Assembly: GCA_900473685.1 (NCBI GenBank)
Contig: UCNE01000003.1
Span: 124,001-188,000, forward strand
DNA from: Hyphomicrobiales bacterium
GTDB taxonomy: Bacteria; Pseudomonadota; Alphaproteobacteria; Rhizobiales; Rhizobiaceae
Length of the DNA stretch: 64,000 bases
Direction: 5' to 3'
Below are positions 25,774 through 36,892 of the stretch, one piece after another (the first letter of the stretch is position 1; every line of letters starts with the position of its first letter). The notes beneath the pieces were generated by a model. The model did not search any database, was not told the origin of the DNA, and worked only from the letters and a program-made list of their open reading frames with translations. Both the position numbers and the translations under genes were made by a program.

Positions 25774-28108
25774 GCGCCTCCAGAACCAGGCCGCGCAACT
25801 GCCAGCGCCACAGGCTGAACGTCGTTGCTGCCATCAGGGCAAAGGCGAGCAGCAGCAGGCCGATCAGAATATGCCGGTCGGCAAGCGTTGCCGTCTGCGG
25901 CAGGTCCACCTGCTTGCCGGCGTCGGCGATCACGCTGGCGGCACGCGCCGTCGGCGCTGCGGCCATCCGGTCGGCAACCATCATTGCCTGCTGTTCGCTC
26001 TGTTCAAGCGATGCCTTGCGCTCGCCTTCCGGCATGGCCTGCTGTGGCTTTTCGCCGAACACCTTCTCGAAATCCCAGCCCTCGGGCAGGTTGAGCGGCA
26101 GGTCGGTGCTGACGACCGGCTCACCGGTCGGGCGGGACGGCGTCACATCGACGGCGACAAGGCTGGTGACGCGGGAAACGAGGTGGTTGGCAAGCGCCAC
26201 CGTCTCGATCTGCTTGTCGAGTGCTGCCGCATCGTTCACTGCATAGGCATTGGCCTCCAGGTCGTCGATCTTGCGGCGGGCCCAGAGCTTGGCAATACCG
26301 GTGCCTTGCGAGGCCTTGGCGACATCCATTTCGATGCGCCACGGCTGATTGCCGGTCTTGCCGGTGATCTGCAGCTTGCCTGCCGGTGTTGCGCCATCGA
26401 GTTGCGCGGTTAGCACCACGGGCTCGCCACGATAGAGGTCAGGCATCGGGTTGGGGGTGATATCCTGTGCATTGGCGCCGTCGAAACTGACGGCGATATC
26501 GGTCATCACAGGGTTTTCCAGCTTGGCAAACAGTTCACCCATGCGCGCTGCAACCTGGTCTTCCGAACCGATCAGCGTGAAGGTGCCGCGGCCTATTTCG
26601 GCGGCCTTGGTCATGAAGTGGGTATTGGGTGCCGAGCCGATGCCGACGGTGAAGACGCGGGCGTCGCCACGGTTCTTGGAAATCTCCTCGAACAGCTGTG
26701 CCTCGTTGCCGATGGCGCCATCGGTCAGGAACACCACCTGGCGCAGGGCTCCAGGCTCGACCGGACCCTGGGTGCGGAGGGCCGCTTCCAGTGCCGGCAG
26801 CATTTCGGTGCCGCCATCGGCCGTCAGGCCGCGAACGAAGGCAATGGCGTCCTCGCGCTTGTCCGGTGTTGCCTGGACGAGCGAAGGGAAATGCACCTCC
26901 ATCGTGTCGTCGAAACGCACCACGTTGAACCGGTCTTCGGCCTTGAGCTTTGAAATCGCCAGTGCCAGGCTATCACGTGCCTGCTCGATCGACGGTCCGG
27001 CCATCGAGCCGGAATTGTCGATGACGAAGATCACCTCGCGTTTCGCTGGTGTTTCCGTTGTAGCGGACCCGGCGGGAGGCGTGACGAAGCCGAGCAGATA
27101 GGTCTTGCCGTTCTGGGTTTCGCGGAACAGGCCTGCATTCGGCGTCTTGCCGGCGACAGCGTTCCAGCTCAGCGCGAAATCCTTGTCGGCCGGCACGCTG
27201 CCGCCCTTCAGAGAAATCGTGCGCGCCATGTCACCCACCGTCTGCATGTCGGTCTGATGAAATGGCGAGGTGACTGTGCCAAGCGGGAAACCGGCATTGA
27301 GATTGACCGTCAGCGTCACCGGATTGATCCTGGCGTTTTCAGCCGGGTCGAGTATGGGGGCGGTGATCTTGTCGCGGTCCGGAACCGGATCATTGACGGC
27401 ATAGCCGGACTTCGGATCGAGATCGACCGTCTGGACGATCGGATCGGGATTGTAGCGCGGCGCCACCACCATCGGGAAACGCAGCGAGAATTCGCCGCCC
27501 GACTGATGAACGCTGCTCTGGTACTCGATCTGCACGACGATGGTTTCGCCGGGGCCGATATTGGCGACCTGATTGGTGAAGATGTTGGGGCGCTGCTGTT
27601 CGAGAAGTGCTGTCTTCTTGCCCTCGGCCTTGGCTTCCTCATAGATCTTGCGGGCCTCTTCGCGGGCCTTGATCTCACCCGCGATAAAGCGATCGCCGAT
27701 CTGCATTTTCAGCGTATCGACCGCAGAATTTTCCGGCAGCGGGAAGACATAGGTGCCCTCGACCCAGCCCTTGCTCGGGTTCTGGAAGCGCTGGGTGACG
27801 CGCGTGCGGATAATTGGGCCGTTGACGTCGATCACCACATCGGTCGCAAGCCGCGGTGCCTCGACGAACGAACCGGGCTCCTTGGACGGGAAGAGCAGGG
27901 CACCGGTGCCCATGTCGTTGGGGCGGACATAACCGGCAAGACGCTGCGGTTGGGCGCCGCTGGTCTCGGCCATGGCATGGGAGAAGAAACCCATGACGGA
28001 CAAGAGGGCGAACGTCAGGGCAGCAAGGGCTGCGACGATGGCGTATTCAATGTGCCGCGCGGTCACGCGGCTCGGCGGCTTTGCTGAATTTTCGGTGTCC
28101 AGAAGCAT
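25757..28108 (-). CDS. sortase target protein with VIT and von Willebrand A domains (marine proteobacterial sortase target type)
   Basis: Surface or periplasmic protein of 783 aa. After an N-terminal membrane segment (about residues 20-45, EYAIVAALAALTFALL), a VIT domain spans roughly residues 75-210 (FVEAPRLATDVVIDVNGPI, FPLPENSAVDTLKMQIGDR). A vWA domain starts at about 360 with a complete MIDAS motif, DNSGSM with Asp364. The C-terminus is a sorting signal: LPQTA at 736-740, a hydrophobic segment, and a basic tail. ATG at 28108 was chosen for its GAGGGGGG ribosome site; a GTG lies at 28129. The sortase gene overlaps the 3' end. The ligand is unknown. Confidence 0.9.
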   Translation of the reverse strand: MLLDTENSAKPPSRVTARHIEYAIVAALAALTFALLSVMGFFSHAMAETSGAQPQRLAGYVRPNDMGTGALLFPSKEPGSFVEAPRLATDVVIDVNGPIIRTRVTQRFQNPSKGWVEGTYVFPLPENSAVDTLKMQIGDRFIAGEIKAREEARKIYEEAKAEGKKTALLEQQRPNIFTNQVANIGPGETIVVQIEYQSSVHQSGGEFSLRFPMVVAPRYNPDPIVQTVDLDPKSGYAVNDPVPDRDKITAPILDPAENARINPVTLTVNLNAGFPLGTVTSPFHQTDMQTVGDMARTISLKGGSVPADKDFALSWNAVAGKTPNAGLFRETQNGKTYLLGFVTPPAGSATTETPAKREVIFVIDNSGSMAGPSIEQARDSLALAISKLKAEDRFNVVRFDDTMEVHFPSLVQATPDKREDAIAFVRGLTADGGTEMLPALEAALRTQGPVEPGALRQVVFLTDGAIGNEAQLFEEISKNRGDARVFTVGIGSAPNTHFMTKAAEIGRGTFTLIGSEDQVAARMGELFAKLENPVMTDIAVSFDGANAQDITPNPMPDLYRGEPVVLTAQLDGATPAGKLQITGKTGNQPWRIEMDVAKASQGTGIAKLWARRKIDDLEANAYAVNDAAALDKQIETVALANHLVSRVTSLVAVDVTPSRPTGEPVVSTDLPLNLPEGWDFEKVFGEKPQQAMPEGERKASLEQSEQQAMMVADRMAAAPTARAASVIADAGKQVDLPQTATLADRHILIGLLLLAFALMAATTFSLWRWQLRGLVLEARDRVR

Positions 28109-28263
28109 TGCAGGCCCCCCTCGGCGCACATGGATTCGTCTGCCTTAAGAAAAGGCTCCGAAATCGGCTGCACAAGGACGGAATTGCGGCAGGCCAAGGC
28201 ATTTGTTGTGACCAAATCAAGGCGTTGCGGAAAATGGCGAAAGTTTCTGTTTTTAATGAATAA

Positions 28264-29772
<1,509 letters not shown>

Positions 29773-29797
29773 GGCATCATTATTGAACGACAACGAG

Positions 29798-29821
29798 CCC
29801 GCCGGAAACGGCGGGTTTTTT
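29798..29821 (+). terminator. rho-independent terminator after aatA
   Basis: CCCGCC - GGAAAC - GGCGGG followed by six T, 25 nt past the aatA stop. Confidence 0.88.
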
Positions 29822-29960
29822 GTTGGAGGAGCGCGGTCTCGCAATTTCTCCATGTAGTGACATCTAGCACCGGCCGCAAAATCGGGACTTCGAACAGGTC
29901 AAACGGCTTCCGCTCTAGCCCAATTCCCGGTACACAACAGCCTACCGAGGAGCCCCAGCC

Positions 29961-31130
29961 ATGACCATTGCGCCGCATCACAGGATCTACACCTGTTTCT
30001 TCCTGTTTGCCGTGTCGCTCGGTGCTTTGCTGGCCCGCATGCCGGACCTGCAGGTGGCGCTCGGGGTCAACAAATCCGAGCTTGGGCTGACGCTTATCGG
30101 TATGGCGATCGGGGCGCTGATTTCGCTGACATTCTCTTCGCCGCTGATTGCGCATCTCGGCGCGCGCACCACGGCCTTCATCACCGTTCTCGGTACGGCT
30201 ACCGCGTTTGCGATTGTTCCCTGGGTTGGCGCGCCAGTGCTGGTGTTCGGCGTGTTGTTTACCGCAGGGCTGCTGGCCGGTGCGCTGGAAATCAATCTCA
30301 ATGTCGAGATCGACCGGCTGGAGGCGCGGCTCGGGCGCGGTATTATGAACCGGGCGCACGGTTTCTGGAGCTTCGGTTTCTTCGTCACCGCGCTGATCGC
30401 TTCCGGCGTCCGCCAGGCGGAAATCTCGATGCAGCTGCATTTGGGGGTAACGCTTGTCGTCGTCATCGTCGCCGGCACATTCGCCATTTCGGGTATCCGC
30501 AACGCGCCGGCGCGGGCCGCGTCGCACGAGGCCAAGGCGCCGTTGTTCGCCGTGCCGACGCTTGGCCTATTGCCGCTCTGCATCATCGGCGTCGCCGCCT
30601 TCCTGGTTGAAGGCGCGGGGATCGACTGGTCGGCGATCTACATGCGCGACGTCTTTGCCGTCGAGCCGTTCATCGGCGGTCTCGGGCTGACGCTGTTCAC
30701 CTTCTTCATGGCGATGGCCCGGCTGTTCATCGATCCGGTCGTCGACCGGTTTGGCGCCCGTAACGTCGCCTCGGTGCTGCTTGTGCTGTCGGCCATCGGC
30801 CTCACCGCCGTCTGGCTGGCGCCGCATGCCTATGTCGCGCTGTTCGGCTTCGCTCTGATGGGGGCGGGATGCAGCGCGGTCTATCCGCTGGCCGTTTCGG
30901 CAGCGGCTCAGCGCACTGACAGGCCGGCCCAGGTGAATGTCGCGGCCCTCGGGCAGGTGACGTTCATCGTCTTCTTCCTCGCACCTCCGCTGCTCGGTTT
31001 CGTTGCCGAACACGCGGGCATCCGCACATCCTATCTCGTCTGCCTGCCGCTGATCATCTACGCGCTGTTTTCGGTCAAGGCGCTGGCGCCGCGCCGAGGT
31101 GCGGCCGATGCGGCCACCGCTGCGGTCTAA
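29961..31130 (+). CDS. MFS transporter, YbjJ-like
   Basis: Major facilitator of 389 aa with 12 predicted membrane segments. The N-terminal GALLARMPDLQVALG..KSELGLTLIGMAIGAL segment and the NRAHGFWSFGF loop are typical of the YbjJ/FucP-like branch; substrate is unknown. ATG at 29961 is preceded by CCGAGGAG. It stands alone, and its stop is 8 nt from the convergent LysR gene stop. Confidence 0.82.
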   Translation: MTIAPHHRIYTCFFLFAVSLGALLARMPDLQVALGVNKSELGLTLIGMAIGALISLTFSSPLIAHLGARTTAFITVLGTATAFAIVPWVGAPVLVFGVLFTAGLLAGALEINLNVEIDRLEARLGRGIMNRAHGFWSFGFFVTALIASGVRQAEISMQLHLGVTLVVVIVAGTFAISGIRNAPARAASHEAKAPLFAVPTLGLLPLCIIGVAAFLVEGAGIDWSAIYMRDVFAVEPFIGGLGLTLFTFFMAMARLFIDPVVDRFGARNVASVLLVLSAIGLTAVWLAPHAYVALFGFALMGAGCSAVYPLAVSAAAQRTDRPAQVNVAALGQVTFIVFFLAPPLLGFVAEHAGIRTSYLVCLPLIIYALFSVKALAPRRGAADAATAAV

Positions 31131-31138
31131 TGGTCGGC

Positions 31139-32032
31139 TTATTTCCCCAGATAGGCCAGCAATCCCTCGACCAGTGCATCGAAGGTGACGCGGCAGCGCG
31201 GCGTCGTCTTCAGGTTTTCGTGCATGACGACGAAGGTCTCGAGCGGCAGGGTGAATTCCGTCTTAAACAGCCTGACGATCTCCGGATCGCGTTTCGCCAG
31301 CGCCACCTGGCAGACGCCGATGCCGAAACCGGCGCGAATGGCGGCCAGCTGTGCCAGATTGCTGTCGGCGCGGAAGGAGGGGCGCATCAGCTCGATCAGC
31401 GGCACGCGCTTGCGGATTGCCCGGACAAATGCGCTTTCCCGATCAAACCCGATGGTGCGATGATCGAGCAGGTCTTCGAGCTTTTCCGGTATTCCGTGTT
31501 TGTCGAGATAGCGCCGGTGCGCATGCAGGCCCAGCGGAATGCCGCCGATCCGCCGGGTGATCAGCGCGTCCTGTTCAGGCTCGACCATGCGCACGGCGAT
31601 ATCGGCCTCCTGGTGCAACAGGTTCTCGACGGCGTCTGATAGCGACAGCTCGATGATAAGGTCCGGATGCTGGTCGCTGAGTGCTGACAGTATCGGCGGC
31701 AGTACCTCGATGCCGATCACTTCGCTGGCGCTGATGCGAACGGTGCCGCGCACACCGCCGCCCTGTCCGGACGCAGCCCTGAGCAGAGCAGCGGCATTCG
31801 AGGCCAGTTGTTCCGCATGCGGTCTGAGATCAGTTGCTGCTTCCGTCGGGATCAGCCCCTGCGGCGAACGGATGAACAGCTGGAAGCCGATGCTGGTCTC
31901 CAGCGCATCGATATGCCGGCCGATGGTCGGCTGCGTCAGCCCAAGCTCGCGGGCGGCAGCCGATAGCGATCCTTGCTGCAAGACAGTGAGAAAGGTGCGG
32001 TAGAAATCCCAGCTCGGTTCAATCCTAATCAT
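31139..32032 (-). CDS. LysR-family regulator
   Basis: LTTR of 297 aa: N-terminal HTH (SLSAAARELGLTQPTIGRHIDALE) and a C-terminal co-inducer domain. Divergent from the NAD(P)-dependent epimerase gene, with 91 nt between the start codons. The gap has an AT-rich segment (ATCTATTTTTGTATATCAGAT near 32031-32051) with short dyad arms, suitable for a LysR site. It therefore probably controls the epimerase; the inducer is unknown. Confidence 0.9.
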   Translation of the reverse strand: MIRIEPSWDFYRTFLTVLQQGSLSAAARELGLTQPTIGRHIDALETSIGFQLFIRSPQGLIPTEAATDLRPHAEQLASNAAALLRAASGQGGGVRGTVRISASEVIGIEVLPPILSALSDQHPDLIIELSLSDAVENLLHQEADIAVRMVEPEQDALITRRIGGIPLGLHAHRRYLDKHGIPEKLEDLLDHRTIGFDRESAFVRAIRKRVPLIELMRPSFRADSNLAQLAAIRAGFGIGVCQVALAKRDPEIVRLFKTEFTLPLETFVVMHENLKTTPRCRVTFDALVEGLLAYLGK

Positions 32033-32123
32033 CTATTTTTGTATATCAGATAAAATAATTTCGACAATTTCGTTTAATGAGGAAAGCGCTCAGGATGATC
32101 TCCATCGAACAAGGAGATCAGAG

Positions 32124-33158
32124 ATGACCGAGCAAGCAAAACAGACGGCCCTTATCCTCGGCGCCACCGGTGGGATTGGCGGTGCGGTTGCCCGCAATCT
32201 GCAGGCGCGCGGCTGGACGATCCGCGCGCTGCATCGCGATCCAGCCAGGGTGCGCGTCAACAATCCGGGTTTTGACTGGGTGGCGGGCGATGCCATGCGG
32301 GCGGATGATGTGCTTGCCGCAGCGCAAGGGGCAAGCCTGATCGTCCACGCCGTCAATCCGGCGGGTTACCGCAACTGGGGAACGCTGGTTCTGCCGATGA
32401 TCGGCAATACGATCGCGGCGGCAAAGGCAACCGGTGCCACGATTGTCCTGCCCGGTACGATCTACAATTTTGGCCCCGACGCCTTTCCGCTGCTGCACGA
32501 AAAGTCGCCACAAAACCCGGTCACCGCCAAGGGCAGGATCCGCGCCGAGATGGAGCGGCGTCTGGAAGCCGTATCGCGGGAAGGCGTTCCCGTCATCATC
32601 GTCAGGGCAGGGGATTTCTTTGGCCCGGGCGCAGCCAATAGCTGGTTCTCGCAAGGGATCGTGACGCCCGGAAAACCGGTGGCCGCCATCACCTATCCGG
32701 GCCGCAAGGGCATCGGCCATCAATGGGCCTATCTGCCGGATGTGGCCGAGACGATGGCGCGCCTGATCAATCGCCGTGAAACGTTGGCACCATTCGCCGT
32801 CTATCACATGCAGGGTTTTTGGGACGACGACGGCACACGGCTGATTGCCGCGATCCGCCGCGCCAGCGGCAACCCGGACATGAAGGTCAGGGCCTTTCCC
32901 TGGTGGATGATGCCGTTTGCCGCACCCTTCGTACCCTTGCTGAAAGAACTGCGGGAGATGCGCTATATCTGGCAGGAACCGCTGCGCATGCCCAACGACC
33001 GGCTGGTGGCCGTCATCGGCGCCGAACCGTGGACGCCGATCGACGAGGCCGTGCGCGCGTCGCTGGCCGCCCTTGGCTGCCTGCCGCCGGAATTGGCGAT
33101 ACCGCAAAGATCTTTGCCGGCACCGCGCAAACCCGGGCCTGTGGAGATTGCGGGGTAA
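32124..33158 (+). CDS. NAD(P)-dependent epimerase/reductase, extended or atypical SDR
   Basis: Cytosolic protein of 344 aa with an N-terminal Rossmann motif LILGATGGIGGAVARNL. The classical SDR Tyr-x3-Lys is not obvious: IYNFGPDAF and VTAKGRIRAEMER occupy the region, as in atypical SDRs (NmrA/isoflavone reductase-like epimerases). The middle has VRAGDFFGPGA. Start ATG at 32124 follows AAGGAG. Divergent from a LysR gene that likely regulates it. Substrate unknown. Confidence 0.8.
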   Translation: MTEQAKQTALILGATGGIGGAVARNLQARGWTIRALHRDPARVRVNNPGFDWVAGDAMRADDVLAAAQGASLIVHAVNPAGYRNWGTLVLPMIGNTIAAAKATGATIVLPGTIYNFGPDAFPLLHEKSPQNPVTAKGRIRAEMERRLEAVSREGVPVIIVRAGDFFGPGAANSWFSQGIVTPGKPVAAITYPGRKGIGHQWAYLPDVAETMARLINRRETLAPFAVYHMQGFWDDDGTRLIAAIRRASGNPDMKVRAFPWWMMPFAAPFVPLLKELREMRYIWQEPLRMPNDRLVAVIGAEPWTPIDEAVRASLAALGCLPPELAIPQRSLPAPRKPGPVEIAG

Positions 33159-33162
33159 CGGT

Positions 33163-34119
33163 TCAGTTTTTGAAGACGATACAGGCGCCGCCGGTCTTGC
33201 GGATATTGGCACAGACCGCATCGGCCTCCGCCCGCGTCTGGCGCCCGATGCGGGCGGTGTAGCGCAGCCTATTGCCGAAAGCCCGGTTGCGCTCGCGCTG
33301 GATCAGCGGTTTTTCCGCATTAAGCGGCGAGGGCATGCGGCTGACGGTGGCCAGAAACAGCCGTTCGGCGACAGCCTTCTGGAAATGCGCCGACAGTTGC
33401 GCACCCCAGGGCGCCCAGTTGCCTTCCTCCTCGAACTCCACTTCCTTCAGCCGCCGCTTGTCGGCAAGCGCGGTGCAGGCATCGTAGAAGGATTTTTGCT
33501 TGTCGAGCCGCAGGTCGAGCGTTGCCGGTGGATTGTCCTTCCATTCCTCGACCGGATGAGCGGTGATGGCGAGCACATAGGCGCGGGTTTCAGACGGCAG
33601 ATTGCCGGTTGCCAGAAAATTGCTCAACCCGCCTTCGCCGGCATTATAGGCGGCAGCGGCAAATCCGAGATTGCCGAACTGATTGCGCAGCGCATCGAGA
33701 TATTCCGCCGACTTTCCAAGCGCCTCCAGCGCATCGAAGCTGTTGTTGAGGCCACGCAGCCTGGCGGTCGAAGGAATGAATTGCGCAATGCCCTCGGCAC
33801 CCTTCGGGCTGACGGCATCCGGCCGGAACAGGCTTTCCTTCCAGATCAGCCGCGCGAAGAAATCGGGAGGAAGCGCATTGGTCTCGGCGAAATGGCCAAG
33901 GGCGGTGCAGATATCGCGGCTGTAGTTGCGGGCGCGCACGCAAAGCGTTGCGGTGCCGGTATTGGCCGAATAGACGCAAGGCGGCGCACGCCATTCCGGT
34001 TGCGCCAGGGCAATCGGGCTGTGCAAAAACGTCCCGGCAAGCACCGCGGCCGTAAACAGCGTTGCAAGCCATGTCCGTTCCTGCCGCCGTCTTTTGTATC
34101 TCATCCGCCAGGGGACCAT
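33163..34119 (-). CDS. lytic transglycosylase (SLT domain) with SPOR-like C-terminus
   Basis: Periplasmic peptidoglycan-cleaving enzyme of 318 aa. Signal peptide at the N-terminus (basic MVPWRMRYKRRRQ, then hydrophobic to about residue 40). The SLT domain has catalytic Glu95 in IWKESLF and the SPKGAEGIAQFIPSTA and AAAYNAGEGG motifs. The last 35 residues (YTARIGRQTRAEADAVCANI) look like a degenerate SPOR repeat, which binds septal peptidoglycan. An alternative ATG at 34104 is five codons in. The epimerase gene converges on it with 4 nt between stops. Confidence 0.88.
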   Translation of the reverse strand: MVPWRMRYKRRRQERTWLATLFTAAVLAGTFLHSPIALAQPEWRAPPCVYSANTGTATLCVRARNYSRDICTALGHFAETNALPPDFFARLIWKESLFRPDAVSPKGAEGIAQFIPSTARLRGLNNSFDALEALGKSAEYLDALRNQFGNLGFAAAAYNAGEGGLSNFLATGNLPSETRAYVLAITAHPVEEWKDNPPATLDLRLDKQKSFYDACTALADKRRLKEVEFEEEGNWAPWGAQLSAHFQKAVAERLFLATVSRMPSPLNAEKPLIQRERNRAFGNRLRYTARIGRQTRAEADAVCANIRKTGGACIVFKN

Positions 34120-34168
34120 CCGCTTCGACGGTCCTTGATAGCATCGATCGAGTGAAACCGGGAGATAT

Positions 34169-34672
34169 TTACGGTTTTTCCGGCAGGGTCAGTTGCATGA
34201 AGGTCAGGTCCAGCCAGCGGCCGAACTTGGTGCCGACTTCCTTCATTTGGCCGGTAATCTCGAAGTCGAGCTTTTCGTGCAGCCGGATGGAAGCGGCATT
34301 GTTGGCTTCGATCCCGGCGACCATCACATGCTTGCCACAGTCTGCCGCCCGCCCGATCAGGGCAAGCATCAACAGCTTGCCGATGCCGCCGCCGCGCTGG
34401 TTCTTTTCGACATAAACCGAATGCTCGACCGTATGGCGGTAACCGTCAAAAGCGCGCCAGTCACCAAAGGAGGCATAGCCGGCAATGGTGCCATCATCGG
34501 TGACGGCAACCAGAACCGGATAACCCAAACGCTTGCGATCGGCCAACCATGTGGCGCGGTTTTCAAGGTTCACCTGCGTATCGTTCCAGATCGCCGTCGT
34601 ATTGAGCACGGCATCATTGTAGATGTCGCGGATGGCGGGCAGGTCGGTCTCTGTAGCGTCGCGCAAGTGCAT
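34169..34672 (-). CDS. GNAT acetyltransferase, MnaT/phosphinothricin acetyltransferase-like
   Basis: Cytosolic N-acetyltransferase of 167 aa. Features of the PAT/MnaT (YncA) group: IRDIYNDAVLNTTA near the N-terminus, EHSVYVEKNQRGGGIGKLLM as the acetyl-CoA loop, and IEANNAASIRLHEKLDFE. Characterised relatives acetylate phosphinothricin, methionine sulfoximine or methionine sulfone. ATG at 34672. Separated by 84 nt from the APH-like gene upstream. Confidence 0.88.
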   Translation of the reverse strand: MHLRDATETDLPAIRDIYNDAVLNTTAIWNDTQVNLENRATWLADRKRLGYPVLVAVTDDGTIAGYASFGDWRAFDGYRHTVEHSVYVEKNQRGGGIGKLLMLALIGRAADCGKHVMVAGIEANNAASIRLHEKLDFEITGQMKEVGTKFGRWLDLTFMQLTLPEKP

Positions 34673-34756
34673 CAGGGGTCTCCAGCAGTTTGGCGAAGCT
34701 CTAAGCCGCGATAGAGGCGTTGTACAGCCGGTAAATCCTGCCCTTGTGCAAACTAC

Positions 34757-35557
34757 TCACGCATTAGCGGCAAGCTCCGCTACTGCAATTTCGGCAACAC
34801 GAAGCGCCGGTGCCGGATCGCCGCCATTCTCGAGAAACCACGCGGCGGAAAGTCCGGCATAGGCGATGATCCAGCGCAGCAACCGCTCCGGCGCCAGGCC
34901 CGATTCCTGTGCCACGACGGGAAGCTGGCGCCGCAGTCTTGCCGGGTCTTGTGTTGCGGGCAGGTCGGGATTGCAGAACAGGTTGGCATAGTCATAACCA
35001 CGCTCGCCGAGCAGGCCTTTCGGGTCGATCGCCAGAAAGCCCCGGTCTTCGAAATCGAGAATATTGCTGTGATGGATATCGCCATGCAGCGCGCCGGTCT
35101 CCTGGGGCTCGGCTAGCAGCGTCTTTGCCACGGTTGCCGGGGTGCTGAACTTGCCGCCATGCGCCAGCGAGGCTAGTTCCAAGGCGCGGAACCAGACACT
35201 AAGGGGCACAAGCTCAGGATAGGGTTTTGCTGATGGCCTGTGCAGGGTTGCGATAGTTTCGCAGATGGTCCGGCTTGCTGCCTCGTCCTCGCCGTTCATA
35301 GCCATGGATAGCAGCGAATGCTTGCCTTCTGCCCGTTCAAGCAGGATGGCATCATCCTCACGGGCATAGACCCTGGCCGCACCTTGACCGTCCCACCAAT
35401 GCAACAACCGGCCGCCGCGTTTCTCTTCGGCTATGATCGCAACCTTCAGTATTGCAGGCAGACCTTGCCACCGGACGGGGAGGAGGTGGCTGGAATGGGT
35501 GATGACGGGAGTGCCGTCCGGCACGAGTGCCCAGGCCTGGATGAAATGGTCGAACAT
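34757..35557 (-). CDS. aminoglycoside phosphotransferase family protein (APH(6)-like)
   Basis: Kinase-fold protein of 266 aa. The Brenner motif LHGDIHHSN with catalytic Asp160 and the following FLAIDPKGLLGERGYDYAN (metal-binding Asp) match the APH(6)/streptomycin kinase group. Such chromosomal genes are frequent in rhizobia and may act on hydroxyurea or other small molecules rather than confer real resistance. The palindromic repeat at 35574-35694 lies just upstream. Confidence 0.82.
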   Translation of the reverse strand: MFDHFIQAWALVPDGTPVITHSSHLLPVRWQGLPAILKVAIIAEEKRGGRLLHWWDGQGAARVYAREDDAILLERAEGKHSLLSMAMNGEDEAASRTICETIATLHRPSAKPYPELVPLSVWFRALELASLAHGGKFSTPATVAKTLLAEPQETGALHGDIHHSNILDFEDRGFLAIDPKGLLGERGYDYANLFCNPDLPATQDPARLRRQLPVVAQESGLAPERLLRWIIAYAGLSAAWFLENGGDPAPALRVAEIAVAELAANA

Positions 35558-35573
35558 TCGGCGTCTTTCGCTT

Positions 35574-35694
35574 ACCTCCCCCTTGAGGGGGGAGGTCGCA
35601 GCGTAGCTGCGGGTGGGGGTGACCTTTTTGCTTGATGGAGGAAATCACCCCACCCCGGCACTTATGTGCCGACCCTCCCCCTCAAGGGGAGGGT
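35574..35694. repeat. GC-rich mosaic intergenic palindrome, copy 2
   Basis: Left half CCTCCCCCTTGAGGGGGGAGG, a GCAGCGTAGCTGC hairpin and GGGTGGGGGTGA; right half the reverse-complement arrangement with GGCACTTATGTGCC and CCCTCCCCCTCAAGGGGAGGG. It has the same architecture as copy 1 at 5921-6018 but a different inner hairpin sequence. It fills the gap between the APH-like gene and the old yellow enzyme gene. Confidence 0.85.
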
Positions 35695-35700
35695 GGATAG

Positions 35701-36825
35701 TCAAGCAACCTGCTGTTCAAGCACCGGATAATCCGTATACCCCTTGGCGCCGCCGCCGTAGAAAGTCGCCTGATCCGGCGTGTTGAGGGCAGCGTTGTCC
35801 TTCAGGCGCTCGACCAGATCCGGGTTGGAAATGAACGGCTTGCCGAAGGCGACGAGGTCAGTCTTGCCGTCCTTGACCGACTGGATGGCGAGGTCGCGGT
35901 CGTAACCGTTATTGGTCATCCAGGCGGCCTTGCCGCCGGCCTTTTCATAGGCCTTGCGCAGCGCCGCATAGTCGAACGGCTTGTCGCCCTGCTGGAAGTC
36001 GCGTGGACCACCGGTCGCACCCTCAATGATGTGGATATAGGACAGCTTGTACTTTGCCAGTCCTTCGACGACGTAAGTGAACAGTGTCTGCGCATCCGGA
36101 TCGGAGGAATCATTGGCAGGCGTCACGGGCGAAATGCGGATGCCGGTGCGGCCTTCGCCAATTTCCTTGGTGATGACATCGACAACCTCGAACAGGAAGC
36201 GGGCGCGATTTTCGATCGGACCGCCGTAGTTGTCGGTGCGGACGTTTGAGCCCGAGCGCAGGAACTGGTCGATCAGGTAGCCGTTGGCGGCATGGATCTC
36301 GACACCGTCAAACCCGGCATCGATGGCAGCGCGGGCGGCCTTGCGATAGTCCTCGATGATGCCCGGGATTTCGGAGAGTTCCAGCGCGCGCGGCTCTGAG
36401 GTCTCTGCAAAGGTACCGGTTCCATCGGCATTGATCAGATAGGTCTTCGACTTTGCCTGGATGGCCGAGGACGACACCGGCTTGCCACCATCCGGCTGCA
36501 GCGTCGTATGCGAGATACGGCCGACATGCCACATCTGCACGACGATCTTGCCGCCTGCCGAATGCACGGCCTCGGTTACCTTCTTCCAGCCGTCGAGCGC
36601 TTCCCTGGTGTAGAGGCCGGGAACGTCGGCATAGCCCTGACCCTGATGGGTGATCGCGGTCGCTTCGGTGATCAGGAGGCCGGCGGAGGCACGCTGTTCG
36701 TAATAGGTGACGTTGAGCGTGTTCGGCACGGCGCCCGGCGAGCGGTTGCGCGTCAGGGGCGCCATCACGATGCGGTTGGCAAGTTCGATGTCGCCGATCT
36801 TGATGGGGTCGAAGAGGGAAGTCAT
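35701..36825 (-). CDS. alkene reductase, old yellow enzyme family (NemA-like)
   Basis: FMN-dependent ene-reductase of 374 aa that reduces activated C=C bonds or nitro compounds. Substrate-binding His178 and Asn181 are in EIHAANGYL, and the motifs NRIVMAPLTRNRS, GKIVVQMWHVGR, and YGGPIENRARFL are typical. TIM barrel, complete by length. The ArsR-type regulator lies 67 nt upstream on the same strand and likely regulates it, as in nemRA-like pairs using other regulator types. Confidence 0.93.
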   Translation of the reverse strand: MTSLFDPIKIGDIELANRIVMAPLTRNRSPGAVPNTLNVTYYEQRASAGLLITEATAITHQGQGYADVPGLYTREALDGWKKVTEAVHSAGGKIVVQMWHVGRISHTTLQPDGGKPVSSSAIQAKSKTYLINADGTGTFAETSEPRALELSEIPGIIEDYRKAARAAIDAGFDGVEIHAANGYLIDQFLRSGSNVRTDNYGGPIENRARFLFEVVDVITKEIGEGRTGIRISPVTPANDSSDPDAQTLFTYVVEGLAKYKLSYIHIIEGATGGPRDFQQGDKPFDYAALRKAYEKAGGKAAWMTNNGYDRDLAIQSVKDGKTDLVAFGKPFISNPDLVERLKDNAALNTPDQATFYGGGAKGYTDYPVLEQQVA

Positions 36826-36892
36826 GGGAAGTCCTTTTCGTTTGCTGCGGGGTGTTTATCTTGGGAGGATAAAATGCTGGGCAACGTTGCGG

